Shown piece by piece: positions 23,716 to 31,732 of a stretch of DNA of 45,363 nt. This stretch comes from JAVVEG01 sp032251455. Lineage in GTDB: Bacteria > Pseudomonadota > Gammaproteobacteria > Pseudomonadales > Pseudohongiellaceae. The notes below the pieces were generated by a model. The model was not told the origin of the DNA and did no database searches. It saw nothing but the letters and a program-made list of their open reading frames with translations. A program made the translations under genes and the position numbers. Where the stretch lies: NCBI GenBank assembly GCA_032251455.1, contig JAVVEG010000020.1, forward strand, positions 1-45,363. The letters run 5' to 3'. Each line of letters starts with the position of its first letter. Within the stretch, counting starts at the first letter, position 1.

Positions 23716-25410
23716 TCATAGCCGCTGCAGACCGTATTGCTGTACCTTGTTCAATAATTCCCGGTGTGGGGGCAATTCAGCCAACAGGCGTTGTTTCAGC
23801 CGCGCATTGGCGGTAAATTCCTGCGCCAGCCGGGGGTCGCCAGTTTCAGTGGTATTGGTCGCAGTGCTGTGCGGCTTGTCCTGGCCGTTGTTCAAACCAT
23901 TCAANNNNNNNNNNNNNNNNNNNNNNNNNNNNNNNNNNNNNNNNNNNNNNNNNNNNNNNNNNNNNNNNNNNNNNNNNNNNNNNNNNNNNNNNNNNNNNNN
24001 NNNNTTCAAACCATTCAAGCCATTCACACCATTCATGCCATACAGGACATACTGATAACTGAGCCAGGAGAATACCTCATCACGGCTGAAAAAATCATAT
24101 TTCGACGGTGCATGGTAACGCCAGAGATCGAGGTTTTCCTGTAGCCTTGTTGGAATGCTTGCCGCCCGACGATTATCTGCCCAGAAATCCTCCTCTCGCT
24201 TACTCAGTACATAGTGCAGTTTGAGAAACTCGATGATCCGCTCCCAGCGATACAGGAACTGTTCGTTGAATTGTCGGGCGACCACAGGCAGCAACCCGTC
24301 ATGGCGCGGAATACGCTCGCTCAGCATCGTTGCCGACAATTCCACCAGCATCAGGGCGGAGGCTTCCAGGGGTTCAAGAAAGCCGGCAGACAAGCCAATG
24401 GCCACGCAATTCTTCTCCCACAGGCGGGCCCGGTAACCGGATTGGAATGCAATTCTGCGCGGGCTGATCTCGGTGTGCTCACCCACATACTGACGCAGGG
24501 TTTTCTCGGCTTGGTCGTGACTGCTGTGTGTGCTGGAATAGACATAACCAATGCCGCGACGATTGCTCAGGCCGATATCCCATATCCAGCCGGCATTCTG
24601 TGCGCTGGCAATGGTCTGGCAGGCAACCGCCTGATCAGCCTGGGTGTAGGGCACCTGTACGACCAGCGCATGATCGGCAAAAAGAGTGGCCGTTCTGTCG
24701 ATCAAGGGCACCTGCAGGGTCTTGCCGATCAGCAGTGCGCGAAACCCGGTGCAGTCAACAAACAGATCGCTGGCAATAACACCATGGGAGGAAGTGGTGA
24801 CCGCCGTGAGGGTGCCGTCAGCTTCCTGGTCAATGGTCTCGACTTCATCCAGCAGATGCCTGACGCCCAGGCGTTCAACGCAATGTGTTTTCAGCAACTG
24901 GGCAAAATGGCCTGCGTCCAGATGGTAAGCGTAGTTGGCCACGGCTTTGTATTCGGGGGTGGTGATGAGCTTGGGTGCCCGTCCCGCCTCACAGAGACTT
25001 TGCTGAAAATTGACCGCATCGGCAAATGCCAGTGAGCGGCTGTCCGGATTTTGTTGCCAGCAAGTGCGTAAATCAATTTTCCCGGCAGCCGCGGGTGGAC
25101 TGAAAGGATGGTAATAGAAATCATCCCTGGCCTGCGTGCGCCAGTTGACGAATTTTGTGCCCTGCTTGAAGCTGGCCTGGCAATGGCGCAGGAACTCGGT
25201 TTCAGAGATGCCTATTTTCTCCAGTGTTGCACGCATGGAGGGCCAGGTCCCTTCCCCTACGCCAATGGTTGGAATTTTGGGGGATTCGATCAGGGTAATG
25301 ACCAAGGGATGGGTTGAGGCAGCTGAGTGTTCTCTGGCCAGAAGACCGGCAGTAATCCACCCGGCCGTGCCGCCGCCGACGATAACGACAGATTCTATGG
25401 CTTTGTTCAT
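23716..25410 (-). CDS. Flavin-dependent tryptophan-halogenase-like protein (interrupted by a scaffold gap)
   Basis: An FADH2-dependent halogenase-family protein, over 530 visible residues plus a gap of unknown size. It shows VGGGTAGWITAGLLA (FAD binding), PTIGVGEGTWP, FKQGTKFVNW with the catalytic lysine at Lys82, a WxWxI-type motif as GWIWDIG, and SAGFLEPLEAS with the expected glutamate. Relatives in TonB/SapC clusters have halogenated free indole in vitro, but their natural substrate is unknown. Near the C-terminus the protein contains NGL/NGV repeats encoded by 9-base units, and the 100-N gap falls in them; both flanks read in one frame and the end (AELPPHRELL) looks genuine. It lies downstream of the receptor and its terminator, and 31 bases upstream of the SapC gene. 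Confidence 0.88.
   Translation of the reverse strand: MNKAIESVVIVGGGTAGWITAGLLAREHSAASTHPLVITLIESPKIPTIGVGEGTWPSMRATLEKIGISETEFLRHCQASFKQGTKFVNWRTQARDDFYYHPFSPPAAAGKIDLRTCWQQNPDSRSLAFADAVNFQQSLCEAGRAPKLITTPEYKAVANYAYHLDAGHFAQLLKTHCVERLGVRHLLDEVETIDQEADGTLTAVTTSSHGVIASDLFVDCTGFRALLIGKTLQVPLIDRTATLFADHALVVQVPYTQADQAVACQTIASAQNAGWIWDIGLSNRRGIGYVYSSTHSSHDQAEKTLRQYVGEHTEISPRRIAFQSGYRARLWEKNCVAIGLSAGFLEPLEASALMLVELSATMLSERIPRHDGLLPVVARQFNEQFLYRWERIIEFLKLHYVLSKREEDFWADNRRAASIPTRLQENLDLWRYHAPSKYDFFSRDEVFSWLSYQYVLYGMNGVNGLNGLXXXXXXXXXXXXXXXXXXXXXXXXXXXXXXXXXXLNGLNNGQDKPHSTATNTTETGDPRLAQEFTANARLKQRLLAELPPHRELLNKVQQYGLQRL
23891..24049 (-). repeat. 9-base coding minisatellite in the halogenase gene, broken by the gap
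   Basis: On the plus strand the units TTCAAACCA, TTCAAGCCA, TTCACACCA, TTCATGCCA and the drifted TACAGGACA follow each other from 24005 to 24049. TTCAAACCA plus TTCAA also precede the N run at 23891-23904. Identical sequence on both sides of the gap indicates a longer array that the assembler could not resolve. Read on the minus strand the units encode Asn-Gly-Leu/Val/Met. Confidence 0.85.
23905..24004. other. Scaffold gap of 100 N
   Basis: Exactly 100 N, the usual placeholder for a gap of unknown length. It lies inside the 9-base repeat of the halogenase gene, so the true length should depend on the repeat copy number. Confidence 0.95.
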
Positions 25411-25461
25411 GGCCTTTTCCCGATCCGGAATTCAGTGTTGATCAATATACCTGAGAGGGGC

Positions 25462-25490
25462 AAAAAAAAGTGGGGGCCATAAAGGCCCCC
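25462..25490 (-). terminator. Rho-independent terminator after the TonB receptor gene
   Basis: On the minus strand a GGGGGCC / GGCCCCC stem with a five-base loop (25490-25472) is followed by A-C and then a run of eight T (25469-25462). It sits 16 bases after the receptor stop and ends the receptor transcript. The halogenase and downstream genes would then need read-through or their own promoter. Confidence 0.9.
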
Positions 25491-25505
25491 CAAGTCCGCT
25501 GTATA

Positions 25506-28268
25506 CTAGAAGCTATAGCGGGCACCAAGCGCGTAACGCGCTCCGGTATCGGTCAGTTCCAGACGCTGATTGGTGAAACGCCCATGCTTGCGGTTCTTTT
25601 CTTCGTTGATGTTGATCCCTTCGAAGAAGACGCTGAAGTTATCATTGATGTCATAACTGCCACTGATATCCACCTGGGCAAAGTCTTCAACAAAGATTGG
25701 ATCGCCGCCGGTGCCGTTGCGCACACTTTGCAGGAAATCATCACGCTGGTTATAGGCTACCCTGAACTGGATACGACCTTTTTCGTAGAACAGCACCAGG
25801 TTCTGCGAATCACTCAGACCGGTCACCGCAAAGACCTGGTCGCGGTCACTGGTTCTGAAATCGCGATTGGAATCGACAAAGGTCGCGTTCGCCTGAATGC
25901 CGATACCATCAAAAGGTGCGGGCAGATTGGTGAACATGTGCTGAACCGAGATCTCGAAACCTTCGACGATTGCACTGCGGCTGCCATTGACCGGGCTGTT
26001 GACGGTAAAGATCGCATCACCGGCACCAGGCTCCTGAATGGTCTCGCCAAGGGAATTGACAAACCTTCTGGGCTCCTGGCCGCTGACTACGAAGTCATCG
26101 ACAAACTTGCGGAACCAGGCGATGGAAGCCATGCTGGACTCGGCAAAATACCATTCCAGTGACAAATCCAGGTTATCCGATTCGAAAGGGTCAAGATTCG
26201 GGTTGCCGCCACTGGCAATCAGGTTGCTGGGACGGAATACCTGGAAGTTCACGCGTGGCGCCAGATCGGTCAGTTGTGGCCGGGTCACGGTCTTGGAGTA
26301 GGCCAGACGCAGCAGGACATCATCGCGCAGATTCAGGCGGAAATTGGCACTGGGCAGCCAGTTATCGTAATCCGAATCTATTTTCACGGTGGTCGAGGTG
26401 GTGCCAAAGACGGCATTGAACAGGGTTTCATCACTGGGGATGATTTCCAGCGCCTGCAGGTCCAGCTGGGTGCCGGTTGCGGTGACGTCGGTGTCCGAGT
26501 AACGCACCCCAATATTGGCGGCCCATGGCATGGAGCCCAGACTGCCTTCCAGGAAGGCATCGACATAGAAGCTCAATACTTCCTCGTCAACTTCGAAGGA
26601 ATCCGGTTGCAGTGCGGCATCAAAGCCACCATTGGCCTGCAGTTGTGCCAGACTGGTTCCTGGAGCCAGGCCGAATATGGCATCACGCTGCAGGTTGGCT
26701 TCCGGTGAGCCCAGGAATTCAAACAGCTGATCCGCATCGAAGCCCAGGAAGGTACCGGGCAGACCATCGGCCCTGTCATCGAGGAAACCTGGAGCGTTAC
26801 GGGTTTGCAGAAGACTGTCGGGCACATCCACCAGATAGCCACAGAAGTGACACAGGGCATTCGGGTTGGTTGCTACGATGTCATTGGTCTTGGTGCGATC
26901 GGAGTAAGTCACGCCGAAATCAACCTTTTTCAGGGTTTCATTGCTTGAAGTCCATTCACCCTTGAATTTCAGATCGGTAATTTCGTCTTCTATGTCCGCA
27001 CCCTGACGGATGGCAATATGGGCACGACCCAGGTCAGGTGTCAGGCCGGCCGTCAGGATTGGCGAACTGATGGAGGCGGCGGGCAGATCAAAGGAGACGC
27101 CATCATTGAAACCAGAGACAATAAAGTTGTTCTTGCCACCATTCATATCTTCGGCTTCGCTATACGCTGCATCCGCGGTAAAGCGCAGGGAGTCGGTGGC
27201 ATCCCATTCAATATTCACGGCAAACAGTTTGGTTTCCGAATCCCGGTTGTCATTGGTCTGGATGAAGTCTGTTGCCCCGTTGGTGCTGTGGGTAAGGCTG
27301 GTGACGGTATTGTTGGCATCCACCTCGGCATCCAGGATTTCACTGGCGGTAAACCACCAGCCTATCGAGTTGACATCGGATTCAACCTCGAATTTGGAAT
27401 AAAGAGCATCAGCGGTTATCAGCAGGCGATCGCTTGGCTGGAACTGCAGGGTCAGGGTGCCGCCAGTTCTTTCCCGATCTTCGGTGAACACTTGCTTGTC
27501 GAAGTTTTGTGGCACGAACACATCGGTCAGGGTTCGGCCATCTGCCAGGTTCAAGGTTGTGCCCGGATTGAAACCGCGTGTCTGGATCTGATCGACCCGG
27601 CTCGAGCGTTCCTGGCGTGAAGCCGATACCAGCACACCAACCCGGCCATCTGCAAAGATATTGCTGATCAGGCCCGATATCTGGGGTTCGGTGTCATCGG
27701 ATAACAGATCATGAACCCCTTTGGCGCTGGCTGCTGCAGTAAAACCGCGCAGGTCCAGGGGGCGTGCCGTGCGGATATCAATAGTGGAACCGATGCCTCC
27801 TTCGGACAGACCCGCGTTCGAGGTTTTGTAGACATCAACCCCGGAGATCAGTTCTGCTGCCAGATTGTCAAACTGGAACTGTCGACCCGAGCTGTCGGTG
27901 GCGATGTTGCGTCCATTGACCAGTACGGTGTTGAATTGCGGACCAAAGCCGCGCACGGTGACCTGCTGACCTTCACCCCCATCACGGTCGATGGAGACGC
28001 CGGATATCCGCTGCAGCGCTTCGGCCAGGTTGGTGTCGGGGAACTTGCCAATGTCCTCTGCGGAGATGGCATCTACTACATTGCCTGCATTGCGCTTGAT
28101 ATCCATGGCACGGGTAAGGCTGCCACGGATACCGGTGACTACAATTTCTTCAACCTCAGACTGAGCCATGGCTGTTCCGCTCATGGCGGACATGGCTATG
28201 GCTGATGAAATAGCCAGTGGCAGACTCTTCCTGAAGGGTAATGCTCTTTTAAGCTTGCTGGAACACAT
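25506..28268 (-). CDS. TonB-dependent outer-membrane receptor, carbohydrate-uptake type
   Basis: A 920-residue receptor. The signal peptide ends near AMA-QS (residue 35), followed at once by the TonB box EEIVVTGIRGS, and then the plug domain with EDIGKFPDTNLAEALQRISG and GVSIDRDGGEGQQVTVRGFG, typical of the TonB-Xanth-Caul receptors used for oligosaccharides. The barrel ends with Tyr-Ser-Phe, the expected C-terminal Phe. It should pull galactosides into the periplasm. ATG 28268 is preferred because GAGAGG lies about six bases upstream; the frame opens earlier at 28298. A 20-codon ORF ends 26 bases before the start, and a clear terminator follows the stop. A Cys pair (CHFCG) in the barrel is unusual. 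Confidence 0.93.
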   Translation of the reverse strand: MCSSKLKRALPFRKSLPLAISSAIAMSAMSGTAMAQSEVEEIVVTGIRGSLTRAMDIKRNAGNVVDAISAEDIGKFPDTNLAEALQRISGVSIDRDGGEGQQVTVRGFGPQFNTVLVNGRNIATDSSGRQFQFDNLAAELISGVDVYKTSNAGLSEGGIGSTIDIRTARPLDLRGFTAAASAKGVHDLLSDDTEPQISGLISNIFADGRVGVLVSASRQERSSRVDQIQTRGFNPGTTLNLADGRTLTDVFVPQNFDKQVFTEDRERTGGTLTLQFQPSDRLLITADALYSKFEVESDVNSIGWWFTASEILDAEVDANNTVTSLTHSTNGATDFIQTNDNRDSETKLFAVNIEWDATDSLRFTADAAYSEAEDMNGGKNNFIVSGFNDGVSFDLPAASISSPILTAGLTPDLGRAHIAIRQGADIEDEITDLKFKGEWTSSNETLKKVDFGVTYSDRTKTNDIVATNPNALCHFCGYLVDVPDSLLQTRNAPGFLDDRADGLPGTFLGFDADQLFEFLGSPEANLQRDAIFGLAPGTSLAQLQANGGFDAALQPDSFEVDEEVLSFYVDAFLEGSLGSMPWAANIGVRYSDTDVTATGTQLDLQALEIIPSDETLFNAVFGTTSTTVKIDSDYDNWLPSANFRLNLRDDVLLRLAYSKTVTRPQLTDLAPRVNFQVFRPSNLIASGGNPNLDPFESDNLDLSLEWYFAESSMASIAWFRKFVDDFVVSGQEPRRFVNSLGETIQEPGAGDAIFTVNSPVNGSRSAIVEGFEISVQHMFTNLPAPFDGIGIQANATFVDSNRDFRTSDRDQVFAVTGLSDSQNLVLFYEKGRIQFRVAYNQRDDFLQSVRNGTGGDPIFVEDFAQVDISGSYDINDNFSVFFEGININEEKNRKHGRFTNQRLELTDTGARYALGARYSF

Positions 28269-28286
28269 AACGACCTCTCTGTTGTT

Positions 28287-28299
28287 ATTGATGATCAAT
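28287..28299. promoter_or_regulatory. 13-base palindrome upstream of the receptor start
   Basis: ATTGAT-G-ATCAAT is a perfect inverted repeat around a central G, 19 bases before the receptor ATG and overlapping the stop codon of the upstream ORF. A related TTGATCAA lies at 25438-25445 upstream of the halogenase gene. It could be an operator or part of an mRNA structure. Confidence 0.4.
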
Positions 28300-28357
28300 C
28301 ATTTTTGTGAGTGAAGTAGAGGATTGCCAGCTGTAGCAGTGTGTTACGCTTGTTCAT
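28295..28357 (-). CDS. Small upstream ORF / possible leader peptide of the TonB receptor gene
   Basis: A 20-residue ORF starting MNKRNTLLQLAILYF and ending THKND, in the 5' leader of the receptor mRNA. It has an excellent Shine-Dalgarno (GGGGAGGGA, five bases before the ATG), stronger than that of the receptor itself, and stops 26 bases before the receptor start. The frame is basic at the start and then hydrophobic, like a tiny membrane peptide. It may control translation of the receptor by coupling, or be a remnant. There is no experimental support, and such short ORFs also occur by chance. Confidence 0.45.
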   Translation of the reverse strand: MNKRNTLLQLAILYFTHKND

Positions 28358-28483
28358 GGCAGTCCCTCCCCGAGACTTTGATGGCGCTGATTTTTCTTTT
28401 TTTCAGTGCAGCCGGGCTCTGGTGGTCCGGTCTGCATCCTGTGTTCAAAAGCTGAAGTCAATGACAACGAGCTATTTATAGTA

Positions 28484-28512
28484 TTTATAGTACAATAATA
28501 TTAATAATACAA
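28484..28512 (-). promoter_or_regulatory. Probable sigma-70 promoter of the TonB receptor gene
   Basis: On the minus strand TTGTAT (28512-28507) and TATAAA (28489-28484) are exactly 17 bases apart, about 125 bases before the upstream ORF. The -10 lies in a 9-base tandem repeat (TATTTATAG twice on the plus strand, 28473-28490) that could also bind a regulator. The rest of the leader, 28358-28472, shows no other clear element. Confidence 0.6.
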
Positions 28513-28526
28513 CTATTCTTGTTGCA

Positions 28527-28626
28527 NNNNNNNNNNNNNNNNNNNNNNNNNNNNNNNNNNNNNNNNNNNNNNNNNNNNNNNNNNNNNNNNNNNNNNNNNN
28601 NNNNNNNNNNNNNNNNNNNNNNNNNN
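28527..28626. other. Scaffold gap of 100 N
   Basis: Exactly 100 N, so the real length is unknown. It hides the promoter-proximal part of the divergent region and the 5' end of the alpha-galactosidase gene. An open frame entering it from a TTG at 28519 is an artefact. Confidence 0.95.
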
Positions 28627-30717
28627 GCCGGTGATCTGCCCTTGTGGGAACGCCCACGCACCACACGCTCCCTGTCGCCGGAGTACCGTGGTGTCAGCGC
28701 CTGCCATCTGAATTACATCCCCCAGGAGTACCCGGGGCATGGGGTGTCTGATTTCCGTCAACCCGCCATCCATCCTCGCCACAGCGATGGCAGCACGGTG
28801 TGTGACCTGGTTTTTCAGGACTACCAGATCAGCGCAGACAAGCCGGGCTTGCCGGGTCTGCCTGCTGCGCGAGGGGGTAACAGTCAGACCCTGCTCATTC
28901 GTCTTGCCGATCAGCGTACCGGGCTTGTCGTCGAGCTGAGTTACACCATTTATGCCGAGCATGATGTGCTGAGCCGTTCTGCCCGGATAAGCAACCAGGG
29001 CACGGCCATGCTGAATCTGCAATCCGCATTCAGTTCGGCGCTGGATTTGCCGGCGGGTGACTATGAACTGCTGCATCTTGCCGGTTCCTGGTCGCGGGAG
29101 TTTGAGACCCAGCGCATGCCCCTGCCCGCCGGACGCTTCATTGTGGAGTCGGCGCGGGGAGCCAGCAGTGCAGTGCACAGTCCCTTTGTGGTGGTGATGG
29201 AACAAGGCAGCAATGAGGAACAAGGTTGTGTTTACGCCACGGCCCTGTTGTACAGCGGAAATTTTGCCATCAGCATCGAGCAAGGGGAGTTTGGTGATAT
29301 CCGGGTGCTGGCAGGGATCAATCCATTCAATTTCAATTGGCAGTTGGCGCCAGGGGCCAGCTTTCAAACTCCGGAGTCCTTGCAGGTCTTCAGTCGGCAG
29401 GGGCTGGATGGAATGAGTCAGATTTGGCACCGCTTCATTGCCGAAAAAATCAGTCCACAGCAATTTGCGCATCAAGCCAGGCCAGCTTATTTCAACAGTT
29501 GGGAGGCCGCCTATTTTTCTGTCGATGAGGCAAAGATGCTGGCTCTGGCCAGTCAGGTCAGATCATTGGGGCTGGACCTGCTGGTGATGGATGATGGCTG
29601 GTTTGAAGGTCGCAACTCCGACCGTACCTCCCTGGGCGACTGGACGGCTGACCGGCAGCGCTTCCCGGGCGGATTGGAAACCCTGGCGGCAGGGGTTCAC
29701 CGGCAAGGTCTGCGCTTTGGCCTTTGGGTGGAGCCGGAAATGATCAACCGGCAAAGCCGTCTGTATGCCACCCATCCGGACTGGTTGATAGGGGTTGCGG
29801 GACAGCCGTCATCACCGGCACGCAATCAGTTTGTTCTTGACCTGTCTCGTGATGAGGTGGTTGAGCACCTCTATTCCGTAATGGATACGCTGCTAGGTTC
29901 GGGTTCGATCAGCTATATCAAATGGGACATGAATCGCTACATGACCGAAGTGGGTTCAAGCGCTTTGAGCGCGGAGCAACAAGGTGAGGTGGCACATCGT
30001 TACCTGCTGGGACTGTACCGGCTGCTGGATCGACTGACCCAAAAATATCCCACTGTGTTGTTTGAAAACTGCGCTTCTGGCGGTGGCCGGTTTGATCTGG
30101 GCATGTTGCATTACATGGCCCAGGGCTGGCTCAGTGATATGTGCGATCCGGTCGGCCGGCTGGAAATAGTCAATGGCGCATCCTATTTGTTTCCTCCTTC
30201 AACCATGGCTGCCTACATCGGACCCAGCCCCAACCATCAAAATGGCAGGATCAGTTCGCTGCAGAGCAGGGGGCATGTCACCTTTTTCTGTGCGGCCCGT
30301 GGAGTATCCCTGTCAGCAACGGAAATGGAAGCAGAGCAGGCGGGTTTGCAGGACCTGGTCAGCTGCTATCGGGAAAGCGCCGACATGGTAGTCAATGCCG
30401 GCTTCCATCGTTTACTCAAAACCGGAAATGAAGTCTGCTGGCAGCTCACGGCAGCCGATGGCAGCGAAGTGTATCTGGGTTATTTTTACCTGCTGGCCTC
30501 ACCCAATGCGCAATTCCGGCGCGTGCGTTTGCGCGGCCTGGACCCGCAGAGTTTTTATTGTCGGGCAGGCCGCAAGGAGAAACTCAGCGGCGCCGCCCTG
30601 ATGCATGCCGGTCTGGCTATGCCGGTGATGAGCCTGAACCAGAGCATTGCCGGAGTCGATTATATGCCGGCAGGGGATTTCTCTTCCGTGCTGCTGAAAT
30701 TACAACGGGTGCAGTAA
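28627..30717 (+). CDS. GH36 alpha-galactosidase (5' end missing in gap)
   Basis: About 696 residues remain of a family 36 alpha-galactosidase; only a short N-terminal part is lost. The substrate-binding MDDGWFEGRNSD, GLWVEPEMI and the nucleophile motif YIKWDMNRY (Asp codon at 29926-29928) are clear, followed by FENCASGGGRFD and the acid/base region LSDMCDPVGRLEI, where the usual form is SDxTDxxxRL. PPSTMAAYIGPSPNHQ also fits. It removes alpha-galactose from melibiose, raffinose or galactomannan oligomers, probably in the cytoplasm, though a signal peptide could be hidden in the gap. Its stop overlaps the start of the mutarotase gene (TAATG). Confidence 0.92.
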   Translation, partial: AGDLPLWERPRTTRSLSPEYRGVSACHLNYIPQEYPGHGVSDFRQPAIHPRHSDGSTVCDLVFQDYQISADKPGLPGLPAARGGNSQTLLIRLADQRTGLVVELSYTIYAEHDVLSRSARISNQGTAMLNLQSAFSSALDLPAGDYELLHLAGSWSREFETQRMPLPAGRFIVESARGASSAVHSPFVVVMEQGSNEEQGCVYATALLYSGNFAISIEQGEFGDIRVLAGINPFNFNWQLAPGASFQTPESLQVFSRQGLDGMSQIWHRFIAEKISPQQFAHQARPAYFNSWEAAYFSVDEAKMLALASQVRSLGLDLLVMDDGWFEGRNSDRTSLGDWTADRQRFPGGLETLAAGVHRQGLRFGLWVEPEMINRQSRLYATHPDWLIGVAGQPSSPARNQFVLDLSRDEVVEHLYSVMDTLLGSGSISYIKWDMNRYMTEVGSSALSAEQQGEVAHRYLLGLYRLLDRLTQKYPTVLFENCASGGGRFDLGMLHYMAQGWLSDMCDPVGRLEIVNGASYLFPPSTMAAYIGPSPNHQNGRISSLQSRGHVTFFCAARGVSLSATEMEAEQAGLQDLVSCYRESADMVVNAGFHRLLKTGNEVCWQLTAADGSEVYLGYFYLLASPNAQFRRVRLRGLDPQSFYCRAGRKEKLSGAALMHAGLAMPVMSLNQSIAGVDYMPAGDFSSVLLKLQRVQ

Positions 30718-31718
30718 TGAAGAGCAAGGATACGTTGCCAGAGTCGGTATTCCCACTATGCAATGAAAGCGGGATGCGGGTGGAGATTCTGGCGCGGGGA
30801 GCAACAATCTGGTCGCTGTCGGTTCCCGACCGCTATGGCCAGTATGCCGATGTGGTTCTGGGTCTGGCCACGCCTGCTGCCTATGATTGGGCGCATCCGT
30901 ATTTCGGTTCGGTGCTGGGGCGCTATGCCAACAGAATCGCCCAGGCCAGGTTCTCGCTGGTTGGACAGTCTTACCAGCTAAGCCGGAATGAAGGCGTGCA
31001 CCATTTGCATGGTGGCAAGACAGGTTTTGACCGGGCGCTTTGGCAGGTTTGCCATTACAGCCCCGATCAGGCCGAGCCGGTGCTGGAATTGTTCCATCGC
31101 AGCCCGGACGGGGATCAGGGTTATCCAGGCACTCTCGATTGTCGCCTGATTTTTTCGCTGCGAAACGACAATACCCTGACCTGCCACTACGAATGCAGCA
31201 CGGATGCGCCGACCGTGGTCAGCCTGAGTCACCATCCGTACTTCAATTTGAGTGGCAACGCCGCGCAAGCCATCGATGACCATGTGCTGTGGATAGATGC
31301 AGCCTGCTGCACGCCAACAGATGAAGAAGGGATTCCTTTGGGTGCTCCTGTTGTACTTGATTCCGGTGCAACGGATTTTCAGACCGAACGACAGCTGGGA
31401 GAGTCCTGTATCGACAGGAATTATGTACTCAAGCGGCCGGGTGATTTGACGCAAGCGGCAGCCAGTGTGCACCATCCGGCGACAGGCAGGTTCCTGCAGA
31501 TATTCACGACCCAGCCTGGGCTGCAATTCTATACGGGAGACCAGATCGGAGGGCCCTGGGCTGGTAAACAGGGAGTGCTGTACCGCAACCGTCAGGGCCT
31601 GTGCCTGGAAGCACAAAATTTTCCCGATGCTCCCAATCAAGCCGGTTATCCGGTTCCAGTCCTGTTGCCGGGACAACTCTACCGTCAGCAGACCTGCTGG
31701 CATTTTTCCACAGTTTAG
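30717..31718 (+). CDS. galM: Aldose 1-epimerase (galactose mutarotase)
   Basis: A 333-residue mutarotase that interconverts alpha and beta anomers of galactose. The catalytic residues are visible: His98 (HLHGG), His173 (SHHPYFNLSG) and Glu298 (LCLEAQNFPDAPN), with GRYANRI near residue 69. It is cytoplasmic. The ATG at 30717 shares one base with the GH36 stop (TAATG), so the two are translated together. GH36 and GH42 release different anomers, and the dehydrogenase is likely to prefer one, so this enzyme joins the two branches. A longer frame from 30558 is inside GH36 and is rejected. Confidence 0.95.
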   Translation: MKSKDTLPESVFPLCNESGMRVEILARGATIWSLSVPDRYGQYADVVLGLATPAAYDWAHPYFGSVLGRYANRIAQARFSLVGQSYQLSRNEGVHHLHGGKTGFDRALWQVCHYSPDQAEPVLELFHRSPDGDQGYPGTLDCRLIFSLRNDNTLTCHYECSTDAPTVVSLSHHPYFNLSGNAAQAIDDHVLWIDAACCTPTDEEGIPLGAPVVLDSGATDFQTERQLGESCIDRNYVLKRPGDLTQAAASVHHPATGRFLQIFTTQPGLQFYTGDQIGGPWAGKQGVLYRNRQGLCLEAQNFPDAPNQAGYPVPVLLPGQLYRQQTCWHFSTV

Positions 31719-31732
31719 ACACGGTGAATTTC

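Noticed and set aside
23891..24049. A possible CRISPR array because of regular short repeats around a gap
   Set aside because: Units are 9 bases with no spacers, lie in frame inside a halogenase gene and encode Asn-Gly-Leu.
28513..29475. A long minus-strand frame running through the second N gap
   Set aside because: The frame is kept open only by N codons and is antisense to the GH36 gene.
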